From G965247775 sp965247775 (lineage in GTDB: Bacteria > Chloroflexota > Dehalococcoidia > Bin125), in NCBI GenBank assembly GCA_965247775.1, contig OZ252031.1, forward strand, positions 744,001-808,000: a DNA stretch of 64,000 nucleotides, read 5' to 3'. Below the pieces are notes generated by a model. That model saw only the letters and a program-made list of their open reading frames with translations, did not search any database and was not told where the DNA came from. The position numbers were made by a program, and so were the translations under genes. Each line of letters starts with the position of its first letter. Within the stretch, counting starts at the first letter, position 1. Shown here one piece after another: positions 43,034 through 51,923 of the stretch.

Positions 43034-43975
43034 GTGCTAACCGCCTTCGCCCTTCGCCTGCTGGACCGCCTCGCCGCCGTCGTTCCGGCGGGCTGGCTGT
43101 ATCTGGCCGCGCGCCGGATCGGGGCTCTGGCCCCGCCCCTGGCCGAGCGACGGCGCTTGATCGTGCGTGCCAACTTGCAGATCCTGCACCCGGGGTGGTC
43201 GCCGCGCGCGCTCGATCGCGCCACAACGCGCGTCTTCCAGGAGACGGCGGCCTACTACGTCGACATGGCGCGCTTGCCCCATTTGACCTCGGCCGCGGCA
43301 CTACGCCGTCTGGATGTGGAGGGCCTGGACCTGCTGCATCAAGCGCACGACGCCGGCAAGGGCGTCGTCGTGGCGGGGGCGCATGTGGGCAACGCTGAGT
43401 TCGTCGTGCGGGCGCTGCCGGCCGTGGGCTTGGAGTGCGCTGCGCTCGTCGAGCCGCTCTGCGACGCCGGTCGCATGCGCGCGCTGCAAGCCCGCCGGGC
43501 GCGGGCGGGTGTGCGCGCGATCCCTGCCACGCTCGCCGGGGTCAGGGAGGCTGTCGCCTGGCTGCGCGAAGGCGGCATCCTGGCGATCCTGGCCGACCGC
43601 GATATCCAGGGGGGCGGTGTCTGCGTGCCGTTGGGGCGGCGCCAGGCCCGCTTTCCGGTGGGGGCCGTCGATCTGGCGCTGCGGACGGACGCGACCTTGC
43701 TGCTCTGCCTCACCCCGCGCGCCGGCGGCCCCGCCCGGGGTGACCGCTTCCAGGTGCGATTCCAGCGCAGCGAACCGCTGCTCCGTTCCCAGAACCACGC
43801 CCTCGACGTCCGCGCCAACGTCGCCAATCTCGTGCGGCAGATGGAGCCGACGCTGGTCGCCCACGCCGATCAGTGGCGCCTCTTCCAGTCCCCCTGGGCG
43901 CCGTGCCACGACTCCGCCTACATCGATCACGCCGGCGGCGCCCGCCCCGCCGTCTCCACGCCGGCCGGATCGTGA
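43034..43975 (+). CDS. LpxL/HtrB-family acyltransferase, PatA (PIM acyltransferase)-like
   Basis: A 313-residue membrane-associated acyltransferase of the lipid A lauroyltransferase superfamily. The HxxxxE catalytic motif is VVVAGAHVGNAEFV (H and E five apart, near residue 118). Other family segments are ETAAYYVDMARLP, GILAILADRDIQGGGVCVPL and TLLLCLTPRAGG. In actinobacteria the homologue PatA acylates phosphatidylinositol mannosides. The downstream genes (GT4 mannosyltransferase type and CDP-alcohol phosphatidyltransferase) support that role over lipid A synthesis, for which no lpx gene is present. GTG 43034; its stop overlaps the next start (GTGA). Confidence 0.85.
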   Translation: MLTAFALRLLDRLAAVVPAGWLYLAARRIGALAPPLAERRRLIVRANLQILHPGWSPRALDRATTRVFQETAAYYVDMARLPHLTSAAALRRLDVEGLDLLHQAHDAGKGVVVAGAHVGNAEFVVRALPAVGLECAALVEPLCDAGRMRALQARRARAGVRAIPATLAGVREAVAWLREGGILAILADRDIQGGGVCVPLGRRQARFPVGAVDLALRTDATLLLCLTPRAGGPARGDRFQVRFQRSEPLLRSQNHALDVRANVANLVRQMEPTLVAHADQWRLFQSPWAPCHDSAYIDHAGGARPAVSTPAGS

Positions 43976-44751
43976 GGCGGCTCGGCGCTGCCGACCTGCA
44001 GGTGCACACCCGCGCCGGCGACGGCATGGCCTCGCCCGAGGAGGTCGTCCGGTGGGCGCTGGCGTGCGGGGACCTGGATCTGATCGCCGTCACCGACCAT
44101 GACGATCCGCGCGGGGGCCTGCGGGCCGAGGAGGCGGCCGTCCGCCTTGACGCGGGCGCCCTGGTGATCCCCGGCGTCGAGGTGACGACGCGCGCAGGGC
44201 ACCTGCTGGCGCTCTTCCCGATGCTGCTGGAGCGGCCGCCGGACCTGCCGCCCTTGCGCTCGCTTGCCTGGACGATCGCGGCGGTTCATGCTCAGGGCGG
44301 CGTGTGCGTCGTACCCCATCCCCTGGCACCGGTTCCCCTGAGCGTCGGCCGTCGCGCCTTGGACCGTGCCGTCGCGGGTGAGGCAGAGACGCGCCCCGAC
44401 GGCATCGAACTCGCGAACCCCGCGCCCCCCGCCCGATGGCGCGCCGCAGCCGCCCGGCGGCACAACCGCGCACGCTGGCACTTGGCCGAGACGGGTGGCA
44501 GCGATGCCCACTTCCCGGAGGCCATCGGCAGCGCCGTCACCCGCTTTCCCGGCCGCACGCGGGACGACCTCCGCCTCGCCCTCGCCGCCGGGAACACGGT
44601 GGCCGAGTTGCGCGGCGGCCCCAGCCTGCGGGCCATCGGCGCGGGACGCCTGCTGCGCCAGCAGGCTCGCGGTCTAGCGGCGACGCCGCGCGCGGTCCTG
44701 GCACGCCCGCGCGGCCGGATGCGCTCGGCGCGGGCGGACGGCGCATCGTGA
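43972..44751 (+). CDS. PHP-domain phosphoesterase
   Basis: A 259-residue PHP-fold metal-dependent phosphoesterase. Motifs: ADLQVHTRAGDG (the first His of HxH is Gln), VTDHDDPRG, VIPGVEVTTRAG, GVCVVPHPLAP and TGGSDAHFPEAIG. Relatives hydrolyse nucleoside or other phosphates (for example RNase AM and 3',5'-bisphosphate phosphatases). It is embedded in the phospholipid/glycosyltransferase operon, so it may act on a lipid-linked or inositol phosphate; that is inference from context. GTG 43972 overlaps the acyltransferase stop. Confidence 0.82.
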   Translation: MRRLGAADLQVHTRAGDGMASPEEVVRWALACGDLDLIAVTDHDDPRGGLRAEEAAVRLDAGALVIPGVEVTTRAGHLLALFPMLLERPPDLPPLRSLAWTIAAVHAQGGVCVVPHPLAPVPLSVGRRALDRAVAGEAETRPDGIELANPAPPARWRAAAARRHNRARWHLAETGGSDAHFPEAIGSAVTRFPGRTRDDLRLALAAGNTVAELRGGPSLRAIGAGRLLRQQARGLAATPRAVLARPRGRMRSARADGAS

Positions 44752-44779
44752 GGGCGGATGCGCCTGGCGGGGTGGGCCG

Positions 44780-45937
44780 GTGAGGATCGCCACCGTCACC
44801 CCCTATGACCTTTCCGTCCCCGGCGGCGTCAACCACTACGCCTTGGACCTGAGCGCCTGGCTGCGGTCGCAGGGGCATGACGTCGATGTGATCGGGCCGG
44901 CCTCCTCCCGCCACGGCACCACCCCCGCTAACGTCACCGTCCTGGGACGCCCCCACGCCGTCGCGGCGGGGGGCACGGTTGCGCCCATCGTGCTCTCGCC
45001 CACGCTGGGGGGGGAGATCCGCGACCTCTTGCGCCGCGGTCGGTACGACGTGATCCACCTGCACGAGCCACTCATGCCGCTGTTGCCCCTGCAATTCCTG
45101 CGTGCCGCGGGCGATTCCCTCACCGTGGGCACCTTTCACGCCGCAGAGCCCTTGGGACGCCGTCTCTACCGGCTCGCCGGCCCGGCCCTCACCCGCTGGA
45201 CCCGGCGTCTGGACGGCCGCACGGCGATCTCGCGCACGTCCCTGGAGATCGCGGCGCCGGCCCTCGGCGGGCCCGCCCAGATCATCCCCGGCTGTACCGA
45301 CTTCGAGCGCTTCGCGCGGCCGCGGCCGCCCCCGCCCGATCTCGATCCGGGACGGCGCACGATCCTCTTCGTCGGCCGGGGTGAGCCGCGCAAGGGGCTG
45401 CCCGATCTGATCGACGCCTACGGGATCCTGCGAGCCAGGCACCCGCACCTGCAACTCGTGGTGGTGGGACCGGCGGGTCCGCTGGGTCCCGGGCTGCGTC
45501 GCCGGGTGAGGGCCGCAGGCTGGTCTGAGGTGCGCTTCGTGGGGCCGGTTTCGAGCGCGGATCTGCCCCGCTACTACCAGGCCGCGCACGTCTTCTGCGC
45601 CCCCGCCAGCGGGGGCGAGGCCTTCGGCCTGGTGCTGACCGAGGCGATGGCGGCCGGGGCGCCGGTCGTCGCGGGCGACAACGACGGCTATCGCGACGTC
45701 GTCCGGCACGGGCGAGATGGGATCCTCGTCCCACCGCACGACCCCCCCGCGCTCGCCGCCGCGCTGGAGCGGGTGCTGACCGACGGCGCCCTGCGCGAGC
45801 GCCTGCGCGCCGCCGGCCGAGCGCGGGCCCGCAGCTTCAGCGTGGAGGCCGCGGGAGCGCAGTTTCTGGCCCTGTATGATTCCCTCAGGGCCGAGCGGGC
45901 GGAGCGGCGAGTACCACCAGAGCGGGCGCTTCGATAG
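44780..45937 (+). CDS. GT4 glycosyltransferase, PimA (phosphatidylinositol mannosyltransferase)-like
   Basis: A 385-residue GT-B retaining glycosyltransferase. The N-terminal domain starts RIATVTPYDLSVPGGVNHYA, closely matching the PimA loop, and has VIHLHEPLMPLLPL. The C-terminal domain has FVGRGEPRKGLPDLI and the donor motif GGEAFGLVLTEAMAAGAPVV (E-x7-E type). PimA moves mannose from GDP-mannose to phosphatidylinositol on the inner face of the membrane. GTG 44780. Neighbours (PatA-like acyltransferase and CDP-alcohol phosphatidyltransferase) strengthen the assignment. Confidence 0.85.
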   Translation: MRIATVTPYDLSVPGGVNHYALDLSAWLRSQGHDVDVIGPASSRHGTTPANVTVLGRPHAVAAGGTVAPIVLSPTLGGEIRDLLRRGRYDVIHLHEPLMPLLPLQFLRAAGDSLTVGTFHAAEPLGRRLYRLAGPALTRWTRRLDGRTAISRTSLEIAAPALGGPAQIIPGCTDFERFARPRPPPPDLDPGRRTILFVGRGEPRKGLPDLIDAYGILRARHPHLQLVVVGPAGPLGPGLRRRVRAAGWSEVRFVGPVSSADLPRYYQAAHVFCAPASGGEAFGLVLTEAMAAGAPVVAGDNDGYRDVVRHGRDGILVPPHDPPALAAALERVLTDGALRERLRAAGRARARSFSVEAAGAQFLALYDSLRAERAERRVPPERALR

Positions 45938-46006
45938 GAGTGTGCGTGCCGACCCCTCCGTCTCGACGCTTGGGCCCCCCTCCCCGAGTCCCGTGAGGCA
46001 CTGATC

Positions 46007-46882
46007 GTGCGTTTGCCCGGTCGCCGGCGCGGGAGTGAGTTGAAGCTGCCCAGGCCGCCGCGTCGGGTGGAGGGGCGCAGCGCCGCCCCCAATCCCCCGC
46101 GCGGCCGCGCCCTGACGGCCCCCACGCCGGACGCGGCCGCGGCGCCCCCCGGGGGCGACGCGGGCCGTCCCCCGGATGCCGGCCGGTTCCGATTCGGCGG
46201 CGGGCTCTCTTTGCTGCCGCACGCCCTGCCGGAGGATGTCTCGCGCTCCCTGGGCCGGACCGCCGCCGCTACGGGGCTGACCCCGAACATGCTGACCGTG
46301 CTCGGGCTGCTGGGGACCGGCGGCGCCGCAACGCTGGCGGCTTACGGCCATTTCTGGCAAGCGGGCCTCGTCATGCTGGCGGCCGGTGCGTTCGATCTGC
46401 TGGATGGCGCCGTCGCCCGCGCCACCGGCCGCGCCACCACCTGGGGGGCCATCTTCGACGCGGTCAGCGACCGCTTGGGCGAGTTCGCCATCTTCCTGGG
46501 TCTGCTGGCCTGGTTCAGCGCGCCCGCCCACTTCGATCGGGAGGCCGTCATCCTGATCGGCGTCAGCATCGGCGGCGCAATGCTCGTCTCCTACAGCCGG
46601 TCCAAAGCCGGCGAGTACGGCGTTCGCATCCGCGAGGGGCTGGGGACCCGTCTGGAGCGCGTCGTGATCCTGTCCATCGGGCTCTTCGCCGATGAAGTGC
46701 TGGCGGTGCTCTGGATCCTCGCCGTGCTGACCAACGTGACGGCGGCGCAACGGCTGGGCGTCACCTGGTGGGCCCTGCGGGCGCAGCCGGAGGCCGAGCG
46801 CCCAGAGGCCCCGGAGGTCGATCCCTCCCCGCTGCCGGCCATCGACATCGAGCCGCCCGACCCGGGCCGGGAACGGTCCTGA
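46007..46882 (+). CDS. CDP-alcohol phosphatidyltransferase (PgsA/PI synthase-like)
   Basis: A 291-residue membrane enzyme. An N-terminal Pro/Arg/Ala-rich disordered stretch of about 60 residues precedes the catalytic core DLLDGAVAR plus the downstream D-x3-D (IFDAVSDRLGE), the full CDP-OH-PTrfase signature. Five or six hydrophobic helices follow (for example AIFLGLLAWF, VVILSIGLFADEVLAVLWIL). It condenses CDP-diacylglycerol with an alcohol; in the operon context inositol phosphate (PI synthase) is the best guess, with glycerol-3-phosphate possible. The mycobacterial pgsA1-patA-pimA operon has the same three functions in a different order. Confidence 0.88.
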   Translation: MRLPGRRRGSELKLPRPPRRVEGRSAAPNPPRGRALTAPTPDAAAAPPGGDAGRPPDAGRFRFGGGLSLLPHALPEDVSRSLGRTAAATGLTPNMLTVLGLLGTGGAATLAAYGHFWQAGLVMLAAGAFDLLDGAVARATGRATTWGAIFDAVSDRLGEFAIFLGLLAWFSAPAHFDREAVILIGVSIGGAMLVSYSRSKAGEYGVRIREGLGTRLERVVILSIGLFADEVLAVLWILAVLTNVTAAQRLGVTWWALRAQPEAERPEAPEVDPSPLPAIDIEPPDPGRERS

Positions 46883-46940
46883 GCGGCTGCTAGGATCGCC
46901 GCGCTCGGCCGGCCGCTCCCCGCAACGGAAGGATGTCGCA

Positions 46941-47771
46941 GTGGTTTCGGGCGAGGACCTAGCCTTCATCCGCGATCGTCTGCAGGCGCTGGCCAAGCCC
47001 GTCAAGATCGACTATTTCCACCAGTCTTCCTCGGACCTGCTCGTCCCCGGCCGGCCTCCCTGCCCCACCTGTGAGCCGGCCAGGCAGACACTGGAGGGCC
47101 TGGCGGCCCTCAGCGATCAGATCACGCTGCAGACCTACCTGTTCTACGACGAGCGGGAGATGGCCACCAAGCGCGGCGCCGAGCGCGTCCCCGGGACCGT
47201 GGTGCGCGGGGAGGTCAACCGGCCCCTGCGCTACTACGGGCTGCCGGGTGGGGTCTTCCTCCCCTTGCTGGTGCACGCCATTGTGGCCGTGTCGGAGAAG
47301 CCGCCGACCCCGCCGGCGGAGGTGGCGGCGCCCCTGAAGCGACTCCGTGCCCCGGTGCACGTCCGCGTCGTGGGGTCGTTGCGGCATCCGCCCTCGGCGC
47401 AGGCGGCGCTGGCCGCCTACGGGCTCGGGCTCGCCTCGAGCAAGGTGCAGGCCTCCGTCTACGACATTGAGGAGTTCCCGGAGCTGGCGCGGCAACTCAA
47501 GGTCGATCGGCTGCCCCTGACGATCGTCAACGAGCGGAGCGTCTTCGCCGGCGCCGCGGGCAGCGCGGCCCTGGCGCAGTTCTGCCTGGACGCCCAGGTG
47601 AACCCGCTTGCGCCCCCGCCGCCGGAGATCGCGCCGGGCTCGGTGAGTCCCTGGCAGCCACCGCAGCCGCCCGCGCAGCCTGCCCGCGGCGCGGCGCCCC
47701 GTGGCACCCCCAGTCGGCCGGTCGCGCCACCGGAGCGACGCACCCCCGGCGGCCTGATCCTGCCCGGCTAA
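46941..47771 (+). CDS. Glutaredoxin-like (two-thioredoxin-fold) protein with one CxxC
   Basis: A 276-residue protein with two consecutive thioredoxin-like folds, like protein disulfide oxidoreductases. The first fold carries PPCPTCEPARQTL (CPTC) and the cis-proline region RVPGTVVRG followed by YYGLPGGVFLPL. The second fold has RVVGSLRHPPSAQAALAAYG, where the CxxC position has lost both cysteines, and DRLPLTIVNERSVFAGA. The last 55 residues are Pro-rich and disordered. GTG 46941 follows GGAAGGATG. Role: probably cytosolic thiol-disulfide exchange; partner unknown. It ends 4 bases inside the metallopeptidase 3' end. Confidence 0.75.
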   Translation: MVSGEDLAFIRDRLQALAKPVKIDYFHQSSSDLLVPGRPPCPTCEPARQTLEGLAALSDQITLQTYLFYDEREMATKRGAERVPGTVVRGEVNRPLRYYGLPGGVFLPLLVHAIVAVSEKPPTPPAEVAAPLKRLRAPVHVRVVGSLRHPPSAQAALAAYGLGLASSKVQASVYDIEEFPELARQLKVDRLPLTIVNERSVFAGAAGSAALAQFCLDAQVNPLAPPPPEIAPGSVSPWQPPQPPAQPARGAAPRGTPSRPVAPPERRTPGGLILPG

Positions 47772-49483
47772 GCGTCGTCTGCGGGGTCGTCGCCGTCGGC
47801 CGGCGGCGACGCCTCCTCTTCGGGCGGCGCGTTCCCGCGGTCCCTCTCATCCGGGCCCGAGTCGCTGGCTTCGTAGCTTTCGGGTGTTCGCCAGCCGTCC
47901 CATTGGGCGCCCGATTCTGGGGGGAGGATGGGACCAGCGCTGGCGGGCGGCTCCCAGCGCAGACTCGCGGGCGCCCCGACGGCGCCGTCTGTTGGCGCAA
48001 GCCTGCCGCCGCGCGGCGCCAGGACCAGGAGCACCAGGCTGAGGAGCAAGGCCCCGCTGGCCAGTCCCGTCACGACCGCCTCCCAGGGGAAGCCGTCGCC
48101 CGGGCCGAAGCTGGGGCCCAGGCGCAGGGTCGCATTCCAGCGCTCCACCGCCGCGCCCCGCGTGGCGATCTGGGTCGGCTCCCGTTCCTCGACGCGCGGC
48201 GCTTCCGCTTGGCTTTCGGCCTGGGCGCCGTCCCGACCACCGGCCGGTACGTCGCTCTCGGGTGCGGGGACGTCATGGGGAGGCGGGGCCGGTTCCGGGG
48301 CGGGCGCGATGTTGGGCGTCCCCGCGGGCGCGATTGGCTCGTCCTCGATCTGCGTCGATCGGTCCTCGCCGGCGATGCGGGGCTCCAGGCCCAGGCTCTC
48401 GCGGTAGGCTGCGTCCAGGCCATCCCGGTCGAAGCCGTAGACGGTCTGCAAGGCGTTGTCGACGGTGGAGCCCTCCAGGAAGACGACGAAGAGTTGCGCG
48501 AACTGCTCCTCGCCGAAGCGGTCGATGAGGAAGGTGACGATGTCGGCGGACTCCCCGTAGAAGAGGTCCACGTCGCCGGGGTTGCTGGTAGAGGAGCCGA
48601 TGCTGCGCACGCTCAGTACGTCGTTGTTCTCGACGGCGCGGGCGATGGCGAGACCGCGGCGGTTGCGCCAGTCTCTCTCGGCATACGTGGCCGTGCCCTC
48701 GTCCAGCCAGGCGGGCAGGCTGCCGACACCGCCCTCCCCGGCGACCTTCGTGAGGATGTGCGTGAGTTCGTGCGCGACGATCCAGGGCTTGGGCGCGAAG
48801 ACGTGGACGAGGTCCGCCAGCACCCGCGTTCCACCCGTGAAGATCAACTGCTCGAAGGTGTCGCTCTCGACGCGCTCAACCCCGGCGGCGTCCTGGGCGC
48901 TAGACCAGAGGTAGATCCGGGCCGGGAAGTCCAGTTGGATGCCGAGCAGCTCGCTCATCCGCGCGATGGTGTCCGAGCCGACGACGAGCAGCTCCTCGGC
49001 GTCCCCCTCGCTGTCGTAATAGTGCAGCTGGAGGTCCCCCCGCTCGATCAGTTGCCAGTCGTAGCGCGGGTCCTCATACCGGAAGGTTTCGCGCACCGTC
49101 TCGACCGTTGTGCGGTCGGTCGCCGTCAGCTGCCAGAACCACTCGATCTCGGCCCCCGGCGGGATGTAGATGGGACCCGTGTTGGTGGGGAGCGTGGCCG
49201 AGAGGCGCGTGACGTCCCCGGACGTGACCTCCGCGGGCGCGCGCGTGATCGCGCCCTCCGGCGGCACCTGGTAGAAGAGCACGGCGCTCGCCAGGCTCTC
49301 CGGGTTGTCGACCAACGCGCTGAAGGTCAGATCGGCGGGGAAGTTGCTGCGATCGATCGTCGTGTCCACGATGCCCGGCGCAGTCTGGGCCGCGGCCCTC
49401 GCGGGCAGGAGCAGAGCCAGCAGGGCCAGCGTCCCGAGCAGCGCGGCTCGCCGGCCGCCGATCCCTACTCGCTTCGCGCCCAT
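47768..49483 (-). CDS. Membrane-anchored MA-family metallopeptidase (HExxH)
   Basis: A 571-residue protein with a signal peptide (LLGTLALLALLLPARAAAQT), an N-terminal beta domain, and a peptidase MA-like domain with WIVAHELTHILTKVAGEGG (HExxH) and the downstream SLPAWLDEGTATYAER glutamate. Then come YGESADIVTFLIDRFGE, a Pro/Ala/Glu-rich linker, one C-terminal transmembrane helix (VTGLASGALLLSLVLLVLAP) and an acidic cytoplasmic tail. ATG 49483 is chosen because GAGGGGAG is 6 bases upstream. The frame also reaches ATG 49519, which overlaps the prfB stop, so coupling is possible. Substrate unknown. Confidence 0.83.
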   Translation of the reverse strand: MGAKRVGIGGRRAALLGTLALLALLLPARAAAQTAPGIVDTTIDRSNFPADLTFSALVDNPESLASAVLFYQVPPEGAITRAPAEVTSGDVTRLSATLPTNTGPIYIPPGAEIEWFWQLTATDRTTVETVRETFRYEDPRYDWQLIERGDLQLHYYDSEGDAEELLVVGSDTIARMSELLGIQLDFPARIYLWSSAQDAAGVERVESDTFEQLIFTGGTRVLADLVHVFAPKPWIVAHELTHILTKVAGEGGVGSLPAWLDEGTATYAERDWRNRRGLAIARAVENNDVLSVRSIGSSTSNPGDVDLFYGESADIVTFLIDRFGEEQFAQLFVVFLEGSTVDNALQTVYGFDRDGLDAAYRESLGLEPRIAGEDRSTQIEDEPIAPAGTPNIAPAPEPAPPPHDVPAPESDVPAGGRDGAQAESQAEAPRVEEREPTQIATRGAAVERWNATLRLGPSFGPGDGFPWEAVVTGLASGALLLSLVLLVLAPRGGRLAPTDGAVGAPASLRWEPPASAGPILPPESGAQWDGWRTPESYEASDSGPDERDRGNAPPEEEASPPADGDDPADDA

Positions 49484-49518
49484 GCCGGGCTCCCCTCGCC
49501 GCCGTTCCCACACGGCCA

Positions 49519-50647
49519 TCAGGCGTTGCCCGCCGCCTGCGCCTCACCGATCTGCGACTTGAGATACGCGCTGACGAGGGCGTCCAGTTCTCCGTCCAGG
49601 ATGGAGTCGGGGTCGGAACTCTCGAAGCCGCTGCGCAGATCCTTGACCATCTTATAGGGCTGCAGAACGTACGACCGAATCTGATTGCCCCAGCCGGCCT
49701 CCACGTGCTCCCCTTTGAGTTTCGCCCGCTCCTCCTCCTGCCGCAGCAGCTCCCGCTCCAGCAGGCGCGCCTCCAGCACCTTCATCGCCGATTCTCGGTT
49801 GCGCCCCTGCGAGCGCTCGTTCTGGCACGTCACCACGATGCCGCTGGGCTTGTGGGTGATCCGCACGGCGGTGTCGTTCTTCTGCACGTTCTGGCCGCCG
49901 TGCCCGCTGGCCCGGAAGGTGTCGACGCGCAGATCGTCCGAGTTGATCGTGATCTCCGCCGCTCCCACGACCTCCGGCATCACCTCCACCAGGGCGAAGG
50001 AGGTGTGCCGTGAGTGCGTCAGGTCGAAAGGTGAGATGCGCACCAGCCGGTGTACACCCCGCTCGCTCCGCAGCCAGCCGTAGGCCAGGCGGCCCCGCAC
50101 CTCGATGGTGGCGCTTTTGATGCCGGCCTCTTCGCCTTCAGCCAGATCGACGACGGTGGCGTCGAAGCCGTGCCGCTCGAACCAGCGCAAGTACATCCGC
50201 TGCAGCATGGCCGCCCAATCCTGCGACTCGGTGCCGCCGGCGCCGGCGTGGATCGCCAGGATGGCGTCGCGGTCGTCGTAGGGGCCGGAGAAGGACAGCT
50301 CGAACTCCAGCGCCGCCAAGTCCGCGGCGACGCTGGCCGCTTCGCCCCCGACCTCGCGCAGACTCTCGGCGTCGTCCGCCTCCTGCGCCAACTCCAGCAG
50401 CGCGGCGGCATCGTCGAGGCGCGCCTCTAGTCCGCGCCAGGTCTCGATCTGGCGCTTGCCGTCGGCCAGGCGTTGCATCTTTCCGCGCGCCCGTTCGGGG
50501 TCGTCCCAGAGGTCGGGCGCGGTCGACGCCTTTTCCAGCGCCTCCACATCGCGCTCCAGCGCGGTCAGGTCAAAGCCGCTCCAGCACGTCGGTCACCCGA
50601 CGCCGCAACGCCTCGATCTGCTCGTTCAAGTCATCCGCGCTGACCAC
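49519..50647 (-). CDS. prfB: Peptide chain release factor 2 with programmed +1 frameshift
   Basis: Class I release factor recognising UGA and UAA. The zero frame starts at GTG 50647 (VVSADDLNEQIEALRRRVT) and meets TGA at 50572-50570 after about 25 codons. A +1 shift on CTT TGA C resumes as DLTALERDVEALEKASTAPD. The rest is typical: the stop-codon-reading loop with VRISPFD, the catalytic SGHGGQNVQKNDTAVRITH (GGQ), and QNERSQGRNRESAM. Total about 368 residues. The start GTG is chosen by homology; the ribosome binding site is weak. prfB and the metallopeptidase overlap or nearly overlap, and the methyltransferase is divergent upstream. Confidence 0.93.
50569..50582 (-). promoter_or_regulatory. 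prfB autoregulatory +1 frameshift site
   Basis: On the minus strand GGAG (50582-50579), a 3-base spacer CGG, then CTT TGA C (50575-50569). This reproduces the E. coli element: an internal Shine-Dalgarno, three bases, slippery CUU, UGA stop and following C. When RF2 is low the ribosome slips +1 and makes more RF2. Confidence 0.92.
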
Positions 50648-50691
50648 GATATGCCCCAAGTACTTCCCATAGCTAGAACAGTTGTTTGCCC

Positions 50692-50713
50692 GATAGACGT
50701 CCCGACGTCTATC
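50692..50713. promoter_or_regulatory. Perfect inverted repeat upstream of the DNA methyltransferase (candidate operator)
   Basis: GATAGACGTC and its exact complement GACGTCTATC are separated by CC, ending 10 bases before the methyltransferase ATG (50724). It lies in the 76-base gap shared with divergent prfB. Dyads in this place commonly bind a regulator of restriction-modification genes; here the methyltransferase itself has a winged-helix-like N-terminus that could bind it. Confidence 0.6.
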
Positions 50714-50723
50714 ATCCAGCTCG

Positions 50724-51923
50724 ATGGAGAATCCTATCGCCAAGAGACGCCCGGGGATCGTTCGCGACGCGATCGTAGCGTACCTCGGTGCGTTGGATCG
50801 GGACGCGAGCGTCGGCGAGATCACGGGAGCCGTCGAGGCCAGGCTCGGAGAACGGGTCGCAGCTTCGTCGGTCCGGTCTTACCTACGACTGGGAGAGGAT
50901 CTCGTGCAGCGAACGGGTCGAGGCCGGTACCAGTTGGCCGGTGGCCCGAATGAAGTCATTCGAGAGCAGGCCGCTCCATATGGAACCGCTGCGGGGAGCG
51001 AAGAGCCAGCATATTCGAGCGACCGGACAAGGCTGTTTCAGGCTGACTGTCTGGCCTGGCTGCGATCTCAACCTATCAACAGCGTGCAGGCCGTTGTGAC
51101 CGATCCGCCCTACGGCCTAGTCGAATACACGGATGCGGAGCAAGCGAAGCTCCGCGCTGGCCAAGGGGGCGTCTGGCGAATCCCGCCATCTTTCGACGGG
51201 CACCAGCGATCGCCGGTGCCGCGGTTCACTGTCCTTTCGGCTCAAGATCTAACGAACCTCGACGGCTTCTTCACGATCTGGGCCAAGGCCCTGTACCCGG
51301 TCCTGGCGCCGGGCGCCAACGTCGTCGTTGCATCCAATCCGCTGGTCTCCCATCGTGTCGCGGTCGCGATCGCGGAAGCGGGATTCGAGCGCAGAGGTGA
51401 GATCGTTCGGCGCGTCATGACGATGCGAGGGGGAGACCGGCCAAAGAACGCGCACAACGAATTCCGGGAGGTCAGCGTCATGCCCCGGTCGATGTGGGAG
51501 CCGTGGCTGATGTTCCGAAAGCCTCTCGACGGTCGAGTGCAGGACAACCTGCGCAGGTGGAAGACGGGGGGCTTCCGCCGAATCTCGGACGATCGTCCGT
51601 TTGGGGATGTCATCGACTCGCACCCAACTCGCCCGGCAGAGAAGGCGCTAGGACAGCACCCAAGCCTTAAGCCCCAGGCGTTCCTCCGCCAGATCGTGCG
51701 GGCCGTTCTCCCGCTGGGCGAAGGTATCGTCCTGGACTCTTTTGCTGGCTCGGGCTCGACGCTGGCAGCGGCGGAGGCAGTCGGCTATCGAAGCGTTGGT
51801 GTCGAGGTCGATCCTGCATACATCGCGGTCGCCCAGGGCGCGATTCCGAGGCTTGCGTCGGTCACCTTTGAGCACGGAGGTACGCGGTCCCGCTCTCAAG
51901 CTTCTCGCGGCCTGTCCGATTAA
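50724..51923 (+). CDS. Type II DNA methyltransferase (N4-cytosine/N6-adenine) with N-terminal winged-helix-like domain
   Basis: A 399-residue amino-methyltransferase. Residues about 10-75 (IVRDAIVAYLGALDRDASVG, SSVRSYLRLGEDLVQR, GRYQLAG) look like a winged helix. The catalytic motif IV is VVTDPPYGLVEY (DPPY, about residue 125) and the SAM-binding motif I is VLDSFAGSGSTLAAAEAVGY near the C-terminus, the class beta order. SLKPQAFLRQIVRA is motif X. The region is visibly less GC-rich than its neighbours, suggesting horizontal transfer. It converges with, and overlaps by 62 bases, the endonuclease gene. ATG 50724; no strong ribosome binding site. Confidence 0.9.
   Translation: MENPIAKRRPGIVRDAIVAYLGALDRDASVGEITGAVEARLGERVAASSVRSYLRLGEDLVQRTGRGRYQLAGGPNEVIREQAAPYGTAAGSEEPAYSSDRTRLFQADCLAWLRSQPINSVQAVVTDPPYGLVEYTDAEQAKLRAGQGGVWRIPPSFDGHQRSPVPRFTVLSAQDLTNLDGFFTIWAKALYPVLAPGANVVVASNPLVSHRVAVAIAEAGFERRGEIVRRVMTMRGGDRPKNAHNEFREVSVMPRSMWEPWLMFRKPLDGRVQDNLRRWKTGGFRRISDDRPFGDVIDSHPTRPAEKALGQHPSLKPQAFLRQIVRAVLPLGEGIVLDSFAGSGSTLAAAEAVGYRSVGVEVDPAYIAVAQGAIPRLASVTFEHGGTRSRSQASRGLSD

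Noticed and set aside
43034..43975. Lipid A biosynthesis acyltransferase (LpxL) as the literal function
   Set aside because: No lpx or Kdo genes are near, and the PimA-like and phosphatidyltransferase neighbours fit a PatA-like role better.
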